This document shows, piece after piece, positions 55,292-63,390 of a stretch of 64,000 bases of DNA. The position numbers and the translations under genes are program-made. Below the pieces are notes generated by a model. It saw only the letters and a list, made by a program, of their open reading frames with translations. It ran no database searches and had not been told where the DNA came from. Location: NCBI RefSeq assembly GCF_014644555.1, contig NZ_BMKX01000002.1, forward strand, positions 1 through 64,000, in the 5' to 3' direction. Position 1 is the first letter of the stretch, and each line of letters begins with the position of its first letter. This stretch comes from Glutamicibacter ardleyensis. GTDB lineage: Bacteria; Actinomycetota; Actinomycetes; Actinomycetales; Micrococcaceae.

Positions 55292-56437
55292 ATGGCTCAA
55301 CCAATGCAAGGAGTTAAGGTCGTAGACCTGTCACGGATCCTTGCCGGTCCGTTATCTACCATGACGCTGGGCGACTTCGGGGCCGAGGTGCTGAAAATTG
55401 AAAGTCGCGCGGGAGATGAAACACGCGGGTGGTTGCCGCCTGTCACCAGCGATGGTGTGAGCACGTACTACTCGGCGGTGAATCGTAATAAGCAGGCAAT
55501 TATCGTCGACTTCAAGAACTCCGACGAACTGCACGAACTACGCAAGATTATTGACGACGCAGATGTGCTCGTACAAAACTTTCGTCCCGGTGTGCTCACC
55601 CAATTCGGACTTGACTACGAATCTGTCAAGGAAACGAACCCCCGCCTAGTGTATTGCTCGATTTCCGGATTCGGTGACCGGGCAGGTGCCAGCCTTCCTG
55701 GGTTTGATCTTCTGGTTCAGGCTGTCGGAGGACTGATGAGCATCACCGGGGAACCCGAGGGGACACCGAGCAAAGTAGGTGTGGCTTTGGTTGATGTGCT
55801 TGCCGCCCAGAATGCGACAACCGGAATCCTGCTTGCCCTGCGCGAACGCGAGCAAAGCGGCCTAGGGCAAAAGGTAGATATTTCGCTGATGACATCCATG
55901 CTGGCAGGACTCACGAATCAAGCCAGCAGTACCGTAGCGACTGGTGAGTCGCCGCCACGCTTGGGCAATGCACATCCGAGTATCGCGCCGTATGAAACCT
56001 TCGCAACAGCGGACGGAGTGATGGTGATCGCTGTCGGAAATAACCGCCAATTCTCGGCTCTGGTTTCAGAACTAGGGGTGCCTGAGCTTGCCAGTGACAA
56101 ACGTTTTGTTGAAAACCTGGAGCGTGTAAAACATCGACGAGAGCTCAAGGAGCTCATTGAAGAAATCACGGTTCAAGACAGCGCCATCCGCTGGACAAGT
56201 CGCCTAATGCAGGCTGGAGTTCCAGCAGGCAAGGTCAACTCTGTCGCAGAAGCCTTAGAGCTCGCGGTAACGCTCGGGCTGGAACCTTTGGTGAGTATCG
56301 AGGACTCAGCTACCGGACGGCGTTCAACGCAGGTGGCAAGCCCGATTAACCTCTCGCGAAGTAAAGCAGAATACCGTCTTGTGCCCCCTGCCTTAGGCGA
56401 ACACCAGCAGACTTTTCTTGGCACCGCCAAACTCTAA
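55292..56437 (+). CDS. Class III CoA-transferase (CaiB/BaiF family)
   Basis: A 381-residue enzyme that moves CoA between carboxylic acids. Family features: VVDLSRILAGPLSTMTLGDFGAEVLKIE (split, about 8-36), RNKQAIIVDFKN, SGFGDRAG, LVQAVGGLMSITGEP, and the likely catalytic Asp in VALVDVLAAQ (about 170). I use the ATG at 55292. Together with the glutaryl-CoA-dehydrogenase-like gene 13 bp downstream, the best guess is a succinyl-CoA:glutarate CoA-transferase (human SUGCT is in this family). Other dicarboxylic or branched acids remain possible. It is the first gene of a four-gene operon behind a GntR regulator. Confidence 0.88.
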   Translation: MAQPMQGVKVVDLSRILAGPLSTMTLGDFGAEVLKIESRAGDETRGWLPPVTSDGVSTYYSAVNRNKQAIIVDFKNSDELHELRKIIDDADVLVQNFRPGVLTQFGLDYESVKETNPRLVYCSISGFGDRAGASLPGFDLLVQAVGGLMSITGEPEGTPSKVGVALVDVLAAQNATTGILLALREREQSGLGQKVDISLMTSMLAGLTNQASSTVATGESPPRLGNAHPSIAPYETFATADGVMVIAVGNNRQFSALVSELGVPELASDKRFVENLERVKHRRELKELIEEITVQDSAIRWTSRLMQAGVPAGKVNSVAEALELAVTLGLEPLVSIEDSATGRRSTQVASPINLSRSKAEYRLVPPALGEHQQTFLGTAKL

Positions 56438-56450
56438 AGGAGATAATTCC

Positions 56451-57635
56451 ATGAATGATTCACTATCGACCGCTGCCCTAGACCCAGCCGATCTGATCAA
56501 CTTTGATGCGTTACTCAGCGGTGAAGAACTCGCCTTACGAAACAACGTGCGCTCATTTGTTAATGAAAGCATCAAGCCGAATATTGCCAACTGGTATGAA
56601 AATGCCATTTTCCCCTTGGAAATCGTACCGGAGATGGCGAAGCTAGGCCTGCTTGGAATGCATCTTGACGGCTACGGCTGTGCAGGACGTTCAGCCGTTG
56701 AATATGGTCTAGCTGGTGCCGAATTGGAAGCCGGAGATTCCGGACTGCGCACCTTCGTCTCGGTCCAAGGATCACTGGCCATGAGCGCCATTTACAAGCA
56801 CGGTTCGGAGGAGCAAAAACAAGAATGGTTGCCACAGATGGCAGCGGGCCAAGCGATTGGCTGTTTTGGTTTGACCGAGCCGACCGCGGGTTCGGACCCT
56901 TCTAGCATGACAACGTTCGCCCGCCGGGATGGGGATGATTGGGTACTAAATGGCCTGAAGCGTTGGATCGGCCTAGCCAATGTTGCCCAGGTGGCGGTAA
57001 TTTGGGCACAGACCGACGAAGGTATCCGCGGATTTGTGGTGCCTACCAAGACTGCTGGTTTCAAGGCCACGCCCATTGAACCTAAACTTTCAATGCGTGC
57101 CTCTGTCCAGTGTGAAATTGAAATGACCGACGTTCGTCTGCCAGCAACCGCAGTGCTTCCCAACGTGGTCGGACTTAAAGGCCCATTCTCTTGTTTAAAT
57201 GAAGCTCGCTACGGAATTATCTGGGGTGCTATGGGCGCTGCACGTGACTCCTTTGAAGTAGCGTTGAAATATTCGCAAGAACGATTGCAGTTTGATAAGC
57301 CGCTGGCTGGCTACCAAATGACACAGCAGAAGCTGGTTGATATGGCTTTGGAGATTAACAAGGGCTTCCTGCTGGCTCTTCATATTGGACGTCAGAAGGA
57401 TGCCGGAGCTCTAGATCTGCATCAGATTTCCGTGGGCAAACTCAATAACTGCCGTGAGGCCATCGCAATCTGTCGAGAAGCTCGAACGATTTTGGGCGGT
57501 AACGGCATTACCTTGGACTACTCGCCATTGCGTCATGCCAACAACCTAGAATCCGTGCGTACCTACGAAGGAACCGATGAAGTGCACACGCTGATACTGG
57601 GTAATAAGCTTACCGGCATTCCGGCCTTCCGCTAA
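56451..57635 (+). CDS. Acyl-CoA dehydrogenase, glutaryl-CoA dehydrogenase-like
   Basis: A 394-residue FAD enzyme. Signature segments: GCFGLTEPTAGSDPSSM (about 137-153), the substrate/FAD region ARYGIIWGAMGAARDSFEVALKYS split near 255-278, QFDKPLAGYQMTQQKLVDM, ILGGNGITLDYSPLRH and the C-terminal catalytic Glu in RTYEGTDEVHTLILG. The YEGT(D/H)-x-H-x-LILG ending and the ARYGI(A/I)WGA block are those of glutaryl-CoA dehydrogenase, which turns glutaryl-CoA into crotonyl-CoA plus CO2. I start at the ATG at 56451, preceded by AAAGGAGA. It lies between the CoA-transferase and aldehyde dehydrogenase genes in a tight operon. Confidence 0.88.
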   Translation: MNDSLSTAALDPADLINFDALLSGEELALRNNVRSFVNESIKPNIANWYENAIFPLEIVPEMAKLGLLGMHLDGYGCAGRSAVEYGLAGAELEAGDSGLRTFVSVQGSLAMSAIYKHGSEEQKQEWLPQMAAGQAIGCFGLTEPTAGSDPSSMTTFARRDGDDWVLNGLKRWIGLANVAQVAVIWAQTDEGIRGFVVPTKTAGFKATPIEPKLSMRASVQCEIEMTDVRLPATAVLPNVVGLKGPFSCLNEARYGIIWGAMGAARDSFEVALKYSQERLQFDKPLAGYQMTQQKLVDMALEINKGFLLALHIGRQKDAGALDLHQISVGKLNNCREAIAICREARTILGGNGITLDYSPLRHANNLESVRTYEGTDEVHTLILGNKLTGIPAFR

Positions 57636-57665
57636 AGATCTTCTGTACAAGAAAAGCCAAAAAAT

Positions 57666-59120
57666 ATGACACAGCAGACCGCAGCAACTCTCCACCAATT
57701 CATAAATGGCCACTGGATCCCCGGCAATGCCGACGAGCTCGTTTCGACCAGTGCAGTCGACCCAGAGATTCGTGTGGCCTCCGGAAAAGCCGCAGATACC
57801 GCACAGGTCACCGAGGCTTTCATAGCAGCTGAGGGTGCCAGAGCTAGCTGGTCCTCCACGCCAATGGCCGAACGCGCAGGATATCTCCTTAGAGCCTCGG
57901 CTTACCTTAATGAGCACGCGGAGCAATTTGGAGCCGAGCTGGCTACAGAAGAGGGCAAGACTCTGCCCGAAGGGATAGGCGAGGTACGTAGGGCAGGACA
58001 AATACTGTCCTATTACGCAGCGGAGTCTGAACGAACCAGCGGAAGTACCTTCCACTCTCCCCGGGTGGGAGAACAGATCCTGGTGTCCCATAAGCCTTTA
58101 GGGGTGGTGGGTATCGTAACCCCGTTCAACTTCCCGATAGCTATCCCCGCATGGAAAATTGCACCGGCACTGATTTTTGGAAACACCGTCGTGTTCAAAC
58201 CTGCAAGTCTCGTCCCGTTGTTGGCGACGCGGTTGGTTCAGGCATTCGAACATGCGGGCCTGCCGGAGGGAGTGCTTAATCTGATCATCGGTCCTGGCTC
58301 GTTGGGGGACTCAATCATGGATCAGCCGCAGCTAGCAGGCTTGTCGTTCACTGGGTCTACAGGTGTTGGACGCAAACTTTGTGCACTGGGAGCTGCTCGA
58401 GGGATACCGGTGCAAGCAGAAATGGGCGGTAAAAATGCCTCGGTAGTGCTTGCCGATGCGGATCTGGACCTTGCCAGCGAACAGGTGCTGTTCGGCGCTT
58501 TTCGATCCAGCGGACAAAAATGCACCGCCACCAGCAGGCTCATCCTCGATGAGTCTATTGCCGATGAATTTCTGAGAAAACTCATCCTACGATTGTCCCA
58601 ATGGGTTACCGGTGATCCGCTGGATCCAGCAGTACACATGGGCCCAGTCGTTGATATTAAATCAGCCAACGCCGTCCGGAACGGGATTAACAAGGCGAAG
58701 TCTGAAGGCGCCGAGGTCATTTTTGAAGGTCTCGCCCCTAAGTGTGCAACGTATATCGCGCCCACAATTCTGGGTATCAGCAATGATGTCCGAGGCCGAG
58801 AAAACACGGCATGGCGCGAAGAATTTTTCGCTCCGGTACTCACCTTATTGCGAGTCTCGGGAAGCGAAGAAGCATTTGCCGCTGCCGAGGACTCAGAATT
58901 TGGGTTGAGCCTAGCCTTGTTCACCCGAGATTTGGCTACTGCTATCGATGCGCAGCAACGCCTGGATGTCGGCATTCTCCATGTGAACTCGGAGTCTGCC
59001 GGAGCCGATCCGCATGTACCGTTTGGTGGCGCCAAAGCTTCGGCCTATGGTCCCAAAGAGCAAGGAGCAGCGGCGAGAGAGTTCTATACTCACACCACGA
59101 CAGTTTATTTACGAGGTTAG
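57666..59120 (+). CDS. NAD(P)-dependent aldehyde dehydrogenase
   Basis: A 484-residue ALDH-superfamily enzyme. NAD-binding FTGSTGVGRKL, catalytic Glu region AEMGGKNASVVLADADL and catalytic Cys in SSGQKCTATSR (about residue 283) are all present. GQ(K/R)CTATSR is typical of ketoglutarate-semialdehyde and related semialdehyde dehydrogenases. In the operon context, glutarate-semialdehyde dehydrogenase (feeding glutarate to the CoA-transferase) is the most sensible role; succinate or 4-guanidinobutyraldehyde oxidation are alternatives. The ATG is at 57666, preceded only by an A-rich leader (AAGAAAAGCC) rather than a strong ribosome-binding site. Confidence 0.88.
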   Translation: MTQQTAATLHQFINGHWIPGNADELVSTSAVDPEIRVASGKAADTAQVTEAFIAAEGARASWSSTPMAERAGYLLRASAYLNEHAEQFGAELATEEGKTLPEGIGEVRRAGQILSYYAAESERTSGSTFHSPRVGEQILVSHKPLGVVGIVTPFNFPIAIPAWKIAPALIFGNTVVFKPASLVPLLATRLVQAFEHAGLPEGVLNLIIGPGSLGDSIMDQPQLAGLSFTGSTGVGRKLCALGAARGIPVQAEMGGKNASVVLADADLDLASEQVLFGAFRSSGQKCTATSRLILDESIADEFLRKLILRLSQWVTGDPLDPAVHMGPVVDIKSANAVRNGINKAKSEGAEVIFEGLAPKCATYIAPTILGISNDVRGRENTAWREEFFAPVLTLLRVSGSEEAFAAAEDSEFGLSLALFTRDLATAIDAQQRLDVGILHVNSESAGADPHVPFGGAKASAYGPKEQGAAAREFYTHTTTVYLRG

Positions 59121-59132
59121 GAAGAAGGAACG

Positions 59133-59999
59133 TTGAGTATCAACAATATTCTTGTCATTGGCGCCGGCACCATGGGACGTCAGATTGCCATGAGCTGTGC
59201 CCTGAGCGGCTTCGTCACAATCTTGCAGGATATCTCCGACACGGCCTTGCGAGCGGCTCGCACCGAATTGGAAAATTGGGCGGCTGGGCGAATCTCCAAG
59301 GGTAAGTTGAGCGCTGAAGACGTTGAGTTGGCTCTATCTCGGCTGACCCAATCCACCGAATTAGCTACCAGTGCGGCGCGGTCGGATCTCGTGATCGAGG
59401 CTGCAACCGAACGGCTGGATATCAAGCGCGCCATCTTCGCCGAGTTGGGCGAGCATGCACCAGCCCACGCAATTCTTGCAACGAATTCGTCGACCTTGGC
59501 ATCATCCCATGTGGCTGAAGCTAGTGGTCGGGCGGCCCAAGTTTGCAACATGCACTTCTTCAATCCGGCTCTGGTGATGAAGTGCGTGGAGATTGTGCGA
59601 AATGCGCAGACTAGCGACGCGACGATTGCTACGGTCACAGAGGTGGCACGAGCATTAGGCAAGGAACCGGTGCTGGTGAATAAAGAGGTTCCAGGGTTTA
59701 TCGCGAACCGTATGATGGGCGCTATTCAGCAAGAAGCCCTGGACCTGGCATCGAAAGGGGTAGCGAGCATCGAAGATATTGATACCACAGCTCGTACCGC
59801 ACTAGGTCATCCTATGGGCCCCTTTGAACTGATGGACCTGGTGGGTTTGGACGTTATTGATTTCATCGCGCAGGCAACCTACGCGGAAACTGGTGAGCCG
59901 AGCGATCAACCGCATCCGATGATCACCGAAAAGGTCGGCGAGGGAAAGCTCGGACGTAAGAGCGGTCAAGGATTCTACCTCTACGACCAAGAGAAATAG
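59133..59999 (+). CDS. 3-hydroxyacyl-CoA (3-hydroxybutyryl-CoA) dehydrogenase
   Basis: A 288-residue NAD-dependent enzyme of the Hbd/PaaH group. The Rossmann motif is VIGAGTMGRQIAMSCALSG (about 8-26). The catalytic His lies in NMHFFNPALVMKCVEIV (about 138) with Asn in PGFIANRMMGA, and the C-terminal domain shows MGPFELMDLVGLDV and GRKSGQGFYLYD. The start is TTG, with GAAGGAA upstream. As last gene of the operon it would oxidise 3-hydroxybutyryl-CoA to acetoacetyl-CoA. The crotonase and thiolase needed on either side are not in the window. A shared terminator follows. Confidence 0.9.
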   Translation: MSINNILVIGAGTMGRQIAMSCALSGFVTILQDISDTALRAARTELENWAAGRISKGKLSAEDVELALSRLTQSTELATSAARSDLVIEAATERLDIKRAIFAELGEHAPAHAILATNSSTLASSHVAEASGRAAQVCNMHFFNPALVMKCVEIVRNAQTSDATIATVTEVARALGKEPVLVNKEVPGFIANRMMGAIQQEALDLASKGVASIEDIDTTARTALGHPMGPFELMDLVGLDVIDFIAQATYAETGEPSDQPHPMITEKVGEGKLGRKSGQGFYLYDQEK

Positions 60000-60008
60000 C
60001 GTTCGTAC

Positions 60009-60048
60009 TGGTTGTGATGCCCGATGCCTAGGGCGGCCATCACAACCA
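60009..60048. terminator. Convergent terminator after the acyl-CoA operon
   Basis: TGGTTGTGATG (60009-60019) pairs with CATCACAACCA (60038-60048); CCC/GGG extends the stem inside. It lies between the convergent dehydrogenase and PPOX genes. Confidence 0.78.
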
Positions 60049-60073
60049 TCACTTGCGTGTATTTAGTGAGACG

Positions 60074-60505
60074 CTAGATCATTTCTGGTTGTTCGCCCAG
60101 AATAAAGTGTCGTCCCGAAATCGAGTCGACGGTAACTCTGATCCAGAAATCTTTGACCGTCTGAGCCCACGGGGTGACGCCACTTTCACGCGCCTCATTG
60201 ATATCGGCTTCGTGTTCTAGGATTTCCGCGGTCCCATGGACTACTACGGACCAAGCCTCATCAGATAAGATTCCATCCGCCTCCAACGCGATGGAAGAAT
60301 TAACCACCATCGAGGCGAGCTTATTGCCTGGCGCGGTTCGAAGATAGATATTTCCCTTATGAACCGCGTAATTTACGGGGACGATATCGATCATCCCTGC
60401 AACAGTGGTGGCTACTCGGCCATGTGCTGTATGCGTGAGTAGTTCCCAAGACTGTTCATCGTTGAGCACCAATACGGGTGCACCGGTTTCGTGTTCGAAT
60501 CTCAT
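60074..60505 (-). CDS. Pyridoxamine-5'-phosphate-oxidase-fold (PPOX) flavoprotein
   Basis: A 143-residue protein of the split-barrel PPOX class 'Pyridox_ox_2'. Typical segments are LLTHTAHGRVATTVAGMIDIVPVNYAVHKG split over about 27-55, IYLRTAPGNKLASMV and EADGILSDEAWSVVVHG. It probably binds FMN, F420 or heme-like cofactors; the substrate is unknown. Proteins of this class are numerous in actinobacteria. It is a single gene, divergent from the App1-like gene. Confidence 0.82.
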   Translation of the reverse strand: MRFEHETGAPVLVLNDEQSWELLTHTAHGRVATTVAGMIDIVPVNYAVHKGNIYLRTAPGNKLASMVVNSSIALEADGILSDEAWSVVVHGTAEILEHEADINEARESGVTPWAQTVKDFWIRVTVDSISGRHFILGEQPEMI

Positions 60506-60600
60506 AACTTAAGTTTTCTACGTTATGTAGAAAAAGGCAAGAGGGTAGTGGCTTTTGTTTTGAGGCTTACCGAAGCCGTTGAACGTGAAAGACTAGGAAT

Positions 60601-61683
60601 ATGAGCCATGCTGCAAATGATGGGGTCGCGCGCCACGTAGCGTCGCGTATTGAAGATCAGTTCCTGCAATTTCGGGCACGCCGAGCCATAGACAAGGGTC
60701 TAGACCCAGTAATCCTTCCCTATAACGGATATGGCTACGCCTCTACAAACGGTGGATGGGTGCGTGTCCTGGCACGAGTCGTAATGGCTAAACCCGGCGC
60801 CTTTGAAGGTGGAAAGCATAAAGCCAAAGTTGTCGAAGATGGTATCCGTGGTTTTCGAAACTTCACTTCCGCGGTACTACCTTTCGGTAAGGTCACGGTA
60901 TTAGCTGCCGGCCAACACTTCGAAGTTCACGCAGATCGTGGTGGGGTCCTCGACGTTAAGCTCGCGGTCGATCTGCCGGTTGGGTGGAACGATATTGAAC
61001 TGATCGCGCACAATGGGCAATCGGCGACCGCGCAGGTTCTTGTGATCGACGAGAAACAGCGCTTTGGCATTATTAGCGACGTTGACGACACCGTTGTGGT
61101 CACCGCATTGCCTAGACCTCTCCTCGCGGCATGGAATTCATTTGTTCTTTCCGAACATGCCCGCGTTGCGACACCTGGCATGGCGGTAATGATGCAACGT
61201 GTGCTGGCTGAGCATCCTACGAGTCCCACGATTTATCTGTCCACCGGTGCGTGGAATGTCGCGCAGACTTTAGAGAGATTCATATCGCGCAATCTTTATC
61301 CGCGAGGACCATTGCTGTTAACGGACTGGGGACCTACCGATCGAGCGTGGTTCCGTAGTGGTATGCAACATAAAGTTGATCAATTGCGTAGGCTCGCCGA
61401 AGAATTTCCCAACATCGAGTGGATGCTCATCGGTGATGATGGGCAACATGATCCGACAATCTATGCTGAGTTTGCGCGTCGTTATCCGGAGCATGTGCGC
61501 ACCATTGTCATTCGTCAGCTGACCCCTTCAGAAGCAGTGCTTGCAGGTGGCCGTTCGACGGATCTACGACGCACCACGCCTGGTATTCGCTGGACCTATG
61601 AACCAGATGGATCGCAAATTCTTGAACAGCTATCTGAGTACAAATTGATAAGCCCTGAAGAACGCATGCCGGAGGCGAACTGA
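60601..61683 (+). CDS. App1-like (DUF2183) phosphatidate phosphatase family protein
   Basis: A 360-residue protein with a C-terminal HAD-like DUF2183 domain (about 155-330). The catalytic DxDxT is seen in GIISDVDDTVVV (about 159), followed by YLSTGAWNVAQTLERFI and LIGDDGQHDPTIYAEFA. In yeast the App1 domain dephosphorylates phosphatidate; bacterial homologues are uncharacterised. The N-terminal half has an immunoglobulin-like pattern without a named family. Its TGA overlaps the ATG of the thioesterase gene (ATGA), so the two are translationally coupled and may act in lipid turnover. Confidence 0.85.
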   Translation: MSHAANDGVARHVASRIEDQFLQFRARRAIDKGLDPVILPYNGYGYASTNGGWVRVLARVVMAKPGAFEGGKHKAKVVEDGIRGFRNFTSAVLPFGKVTVLAAGQHFEVHADRGGVLDVKLAVDLPVGWNDIELIAHNGQSATAQVLVIDEKQRFGIISDVDDTVVVTALPRPLLAAWNSFVLSEHARVATPGMAVMMQRVLAEHPTSPTIYLSTGAWNVAQTLERFISRNLYPRGPLLLTDWGPTDRAWFRSGMQHKVDQLRRLAEEFPNIEWMLIGDDGQHDPTIYAEFARRYPEHVRTIVIRQLTPSEAVLAGGRSTDLRRTTPGIRWTYEPDGSQILEQLSEYKLISPEERMPEAN

Positions 61684-62150
61684 TGACCGGTTCTGTTTTG
61701 CGTGTAGAGATACCCATGCGTTGGGGTGACATGGATGCATATGGCCATGTCAACAACGTAAATTTGATCAGGCTTATGGAGGAAGCGAGGATCGCTGGAT
61801 TTGGGGTGCCAGGGGGCACCGGCGCACCGGGCGTTATGCCGAAGGTAAATATTTTTTCCGCGGTTCCCAACGGTGTGCAGATTCTTGTAGTGGAGCACCG
61901 GGTGCGGTATTCCAAACCCTTAGAATACCGAAATGTTCCGGTCAACGTTGATTTGTGGGTAGCTAATATCAAACCTGCAAGCTTCGATATGTGTTACGAA
62001 TTTCGAGATCCGGTGAGTGATCACGTCTGCGTTAAGGCGCTAACGACGCTTGCCTACTTCGATCCCGTGGCCGGTCGAGTGCAGAGGCTCAGTAGCGACG
62101 AGCGGAGTTCGCTGGCCACGATGGAAGGTGTTTCGACATTTGTGCGGTAA
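61683..62150 (+). CDS. Acyl-CoA thioesterase, hot-dog fold (4HBT/YbgC type)
   Basis: A 155-residue hot-dog thioesterase. The active-site loop MRWGDMDAYGHVNNVNLIRLMEEAR (split, about 11-35) has the catalytic Asp of the 4-hydroxybenzoyl-CoA thioesterase family. EHRVRYSKPLEYR is the second-strand signature. It would cleave acyl-CoA or aromatic-CoA esters. The start overlaps the stop of the App1-like gene by four bases. Confidence 0.88.
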   Translation: MTGSVLRVEIPMRWGDMDAYGHVNNVNLIRLMEEARIAGFGVPGGTGAPGVMPKVNIFSAVPNGVQILVVEHRVRYSKPLEYRNVPVNVDLWVANIKPASFDMCYEFRDPVSDHVCVKALTTLAYFDPVAGRVQRLSSDERSSLATMEGVSTFVR

Positions 62151-62171
62151 ACATTCAACGACTAATCAAAT

Positions 62172-62191
62172 AGGATAGATGTATCTAGCCT
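62172..62191. promoter_or_regulatory. Inverted repeat before the siderophore-interacting protein gene
   Basis: AGGATAGAT-GT-ATCTAGCCT is a 20-bp near-perfect inverted repeat 22 bp before the gene start. It recalls, but does not match, the 19-bp iron box of DtxR/IdeR (arms too long, centre different). It may be an operator for iron control. Confidence 0.4.
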
Positions 62192-62213
62192 TATTCGATG
62201 GGGGAGTGGTTTT

Positions 62214-63065
62214 GTGGCACGACCAGAAGGTGTGCGTCCAGTGCGCCCACAGGTAGTTTTGCAGGTTGTTAAGCGTCAACAAATTTCTGATCATCTAGTG
62301 CGTCTCACCTTTGGTGGTCCTGGATATGAAAATTTTGTTGATAAGTCGGCAACTGACCGTTATATCAAGATACTTTTTGCGAAGCCAGAGCTTGGCTTAA
62401 CGCCTCCCTATGACTTGGATGCGCTGCGTGAACACTTGCCGGGTGAAGACCTTCCGGTGCGAAGAACTTATACGGTACGCCGTTCGGATGCCGAATCACG
62501 CACCATAGAGGTTGACTTTGTGGTGCATGGAAGTGATGGTTTGGCGGGACCTTGGGCTCGCGATGCCCAGATTGGCGATTCGGTCTGCTTCTCGGGGCCA
62601 GGCGGTATGTTCGCACCGCAAAGCGACTTCGATTTTCACTTGTTTGCTGGCGATGAAACGGCAATCCCCGCTATTGCGGCATCTCTTGAGGCCATGGAAG
62701 AAGGCATGGTTGGACAGGTGCTTATAGAAGTTGCGGATGCGGGGGACGAAATTGAACTCTCGGCGCCAAGCGGCGTGGGAATTCGTTGGATTCATCGTGG
62801 CGCTGAATTCACTCCAGAATCATCGATCTTAGAGCCTGAAGTACGCCAGTTTCCTTGGCCTGCAGGGCGAGTGCAGGTGTTTGCGCACGGTGAGCGAGAA
62901 GTGGTGAAAGCCTTGCGTTCCTACTTTTATGATGAACGTGGCGTGGACAGGCGAGACATGTCATTGTCGGCGTACTGGGCCTATGGTCGCGCCGAGGATG
63001 CTTTCCAAGCAGAAAAGCGATCGCCGGTCGGACAGATTTTTGACGAGCCGCAGGCTTCTAAATAA
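62214..63065 (+). CDS. Siderophore-interacting protein (FAD-dependent ferric reductase)
   Basis: A 283-residue flavoprotein of the SIP family (ViuB/FscN-like) that reduces ferric siderophores in the cytoplasm to release iron. The FAD-binding domain has LVRLTFGGPGYENF, then the flavin motif LPVRRTYTVRR (about 80-90, RxYT) and FSGPGGMFAP. The C-terminal SIP domain has LFAGDETAIPAIAASLE and FAHGEREVVKALR, ending in AYWAYGRAEDAFQAEKR. GTG start with GGGGGAG about 7-8 nt upstream. No siderophore transporter is adjacent. A 20-bp inverted repeat lies in its promoter region, and a DtxR-family regulator is encoded at 24520. Confidence 0.93.
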   Translation: MARPEGVRPVRPQVVLQVVKRQQISDHLVRLTFGGPGYENFVDKSATDRYIKILFAKPELGLTPPYDLDALREHLPGEDLPVRRTYTVRRSDAESRTIEVDFVVHGSDGLAGPWARDAQIGDSVCFSGPGGMFAPQSDFDFHLFAGDETAIPAIAASLEAMEEGMVGQVLIEVADAGDEIELSAPSGVGIRWIHRGAEFTPESSILEPEVRQFPWPAGRVQVFAHGEREVVKALRSYFYDERGVDRRDMSLSAYWAYGRAEDAFQAEKRSPVGQIFDEPQASK

Positions 63066-63377
63066 ACGCATGACGCGACTGGTGGAAGTAAAGACCTTAC
63101 GTCATTAGGTATGCCTAAAGATTAATTTGATAAATTAGGCGACTACACCTTGACCTTATTAGGTCTCTATCAGGTAAGCTGAGATCAACGCCTTCTTCGT
63201 GTGTGGTCGAAGAAGGCGAACAAAAAGCTTGCATCGGTCGTTTGGAATTACTAGCACGGACTGCTCACCGTGGCGGTACCAAATACACCGAAAAAGCGAA
63301 TAATGTGGAGCGCCTGAATTGCTCATTCAGACGAACCCAAAACTGAGACATGCCGAGAACGTTCTTCGAGGCATGTC
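63066..63377. other. Gene-free stretch after the SIP gene
   Basis: No coding gene fits. It contains three ATTAGG copies (63104, 63134, 63158), one of them in the near-palindrome TTAGGTATGCCTAA (63105-63118), a promoter-like pair, three hairpins and a strong terminator. The candidate small RNA is listed separately. Confidence 0.5.
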
Positions 63378-63390
63378 TCAGTTTTTCTTT
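63187..63390 (+). ncRNA. Candidate small structured RNA
   Basis: TTGACC (63150-63155) and TAAGCT (63175-63180) could start RNA near 63187, though the 19-nt spacer is long. Then come a stem CGCCTTCTTCG/CGAAGAAGGCG (63189-63218), a hairpin CACGG/CCGTG (63255-63272), a hairpin CTGAA/TTCAG (63314-63330) and a 16-bp terminator stem with a T-rich tail (63339-63390). Both middle hairpins display TGCTCA in the loop. No known RNA family is recognised. Confidence 0.35.
63339..63390. terminator. Bidirectional terminator at the alkA 3' end
   Basis: AAAACTGAGACATGCC (63339-63354) pairs perfectly with GGCATGTCTCAGTTTT (63370-63385), followed by TCTTT. The U-rich stem ends suit termination in both directions. 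It overlaps the last codons of the leftward gene. Confidence 0.85.
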
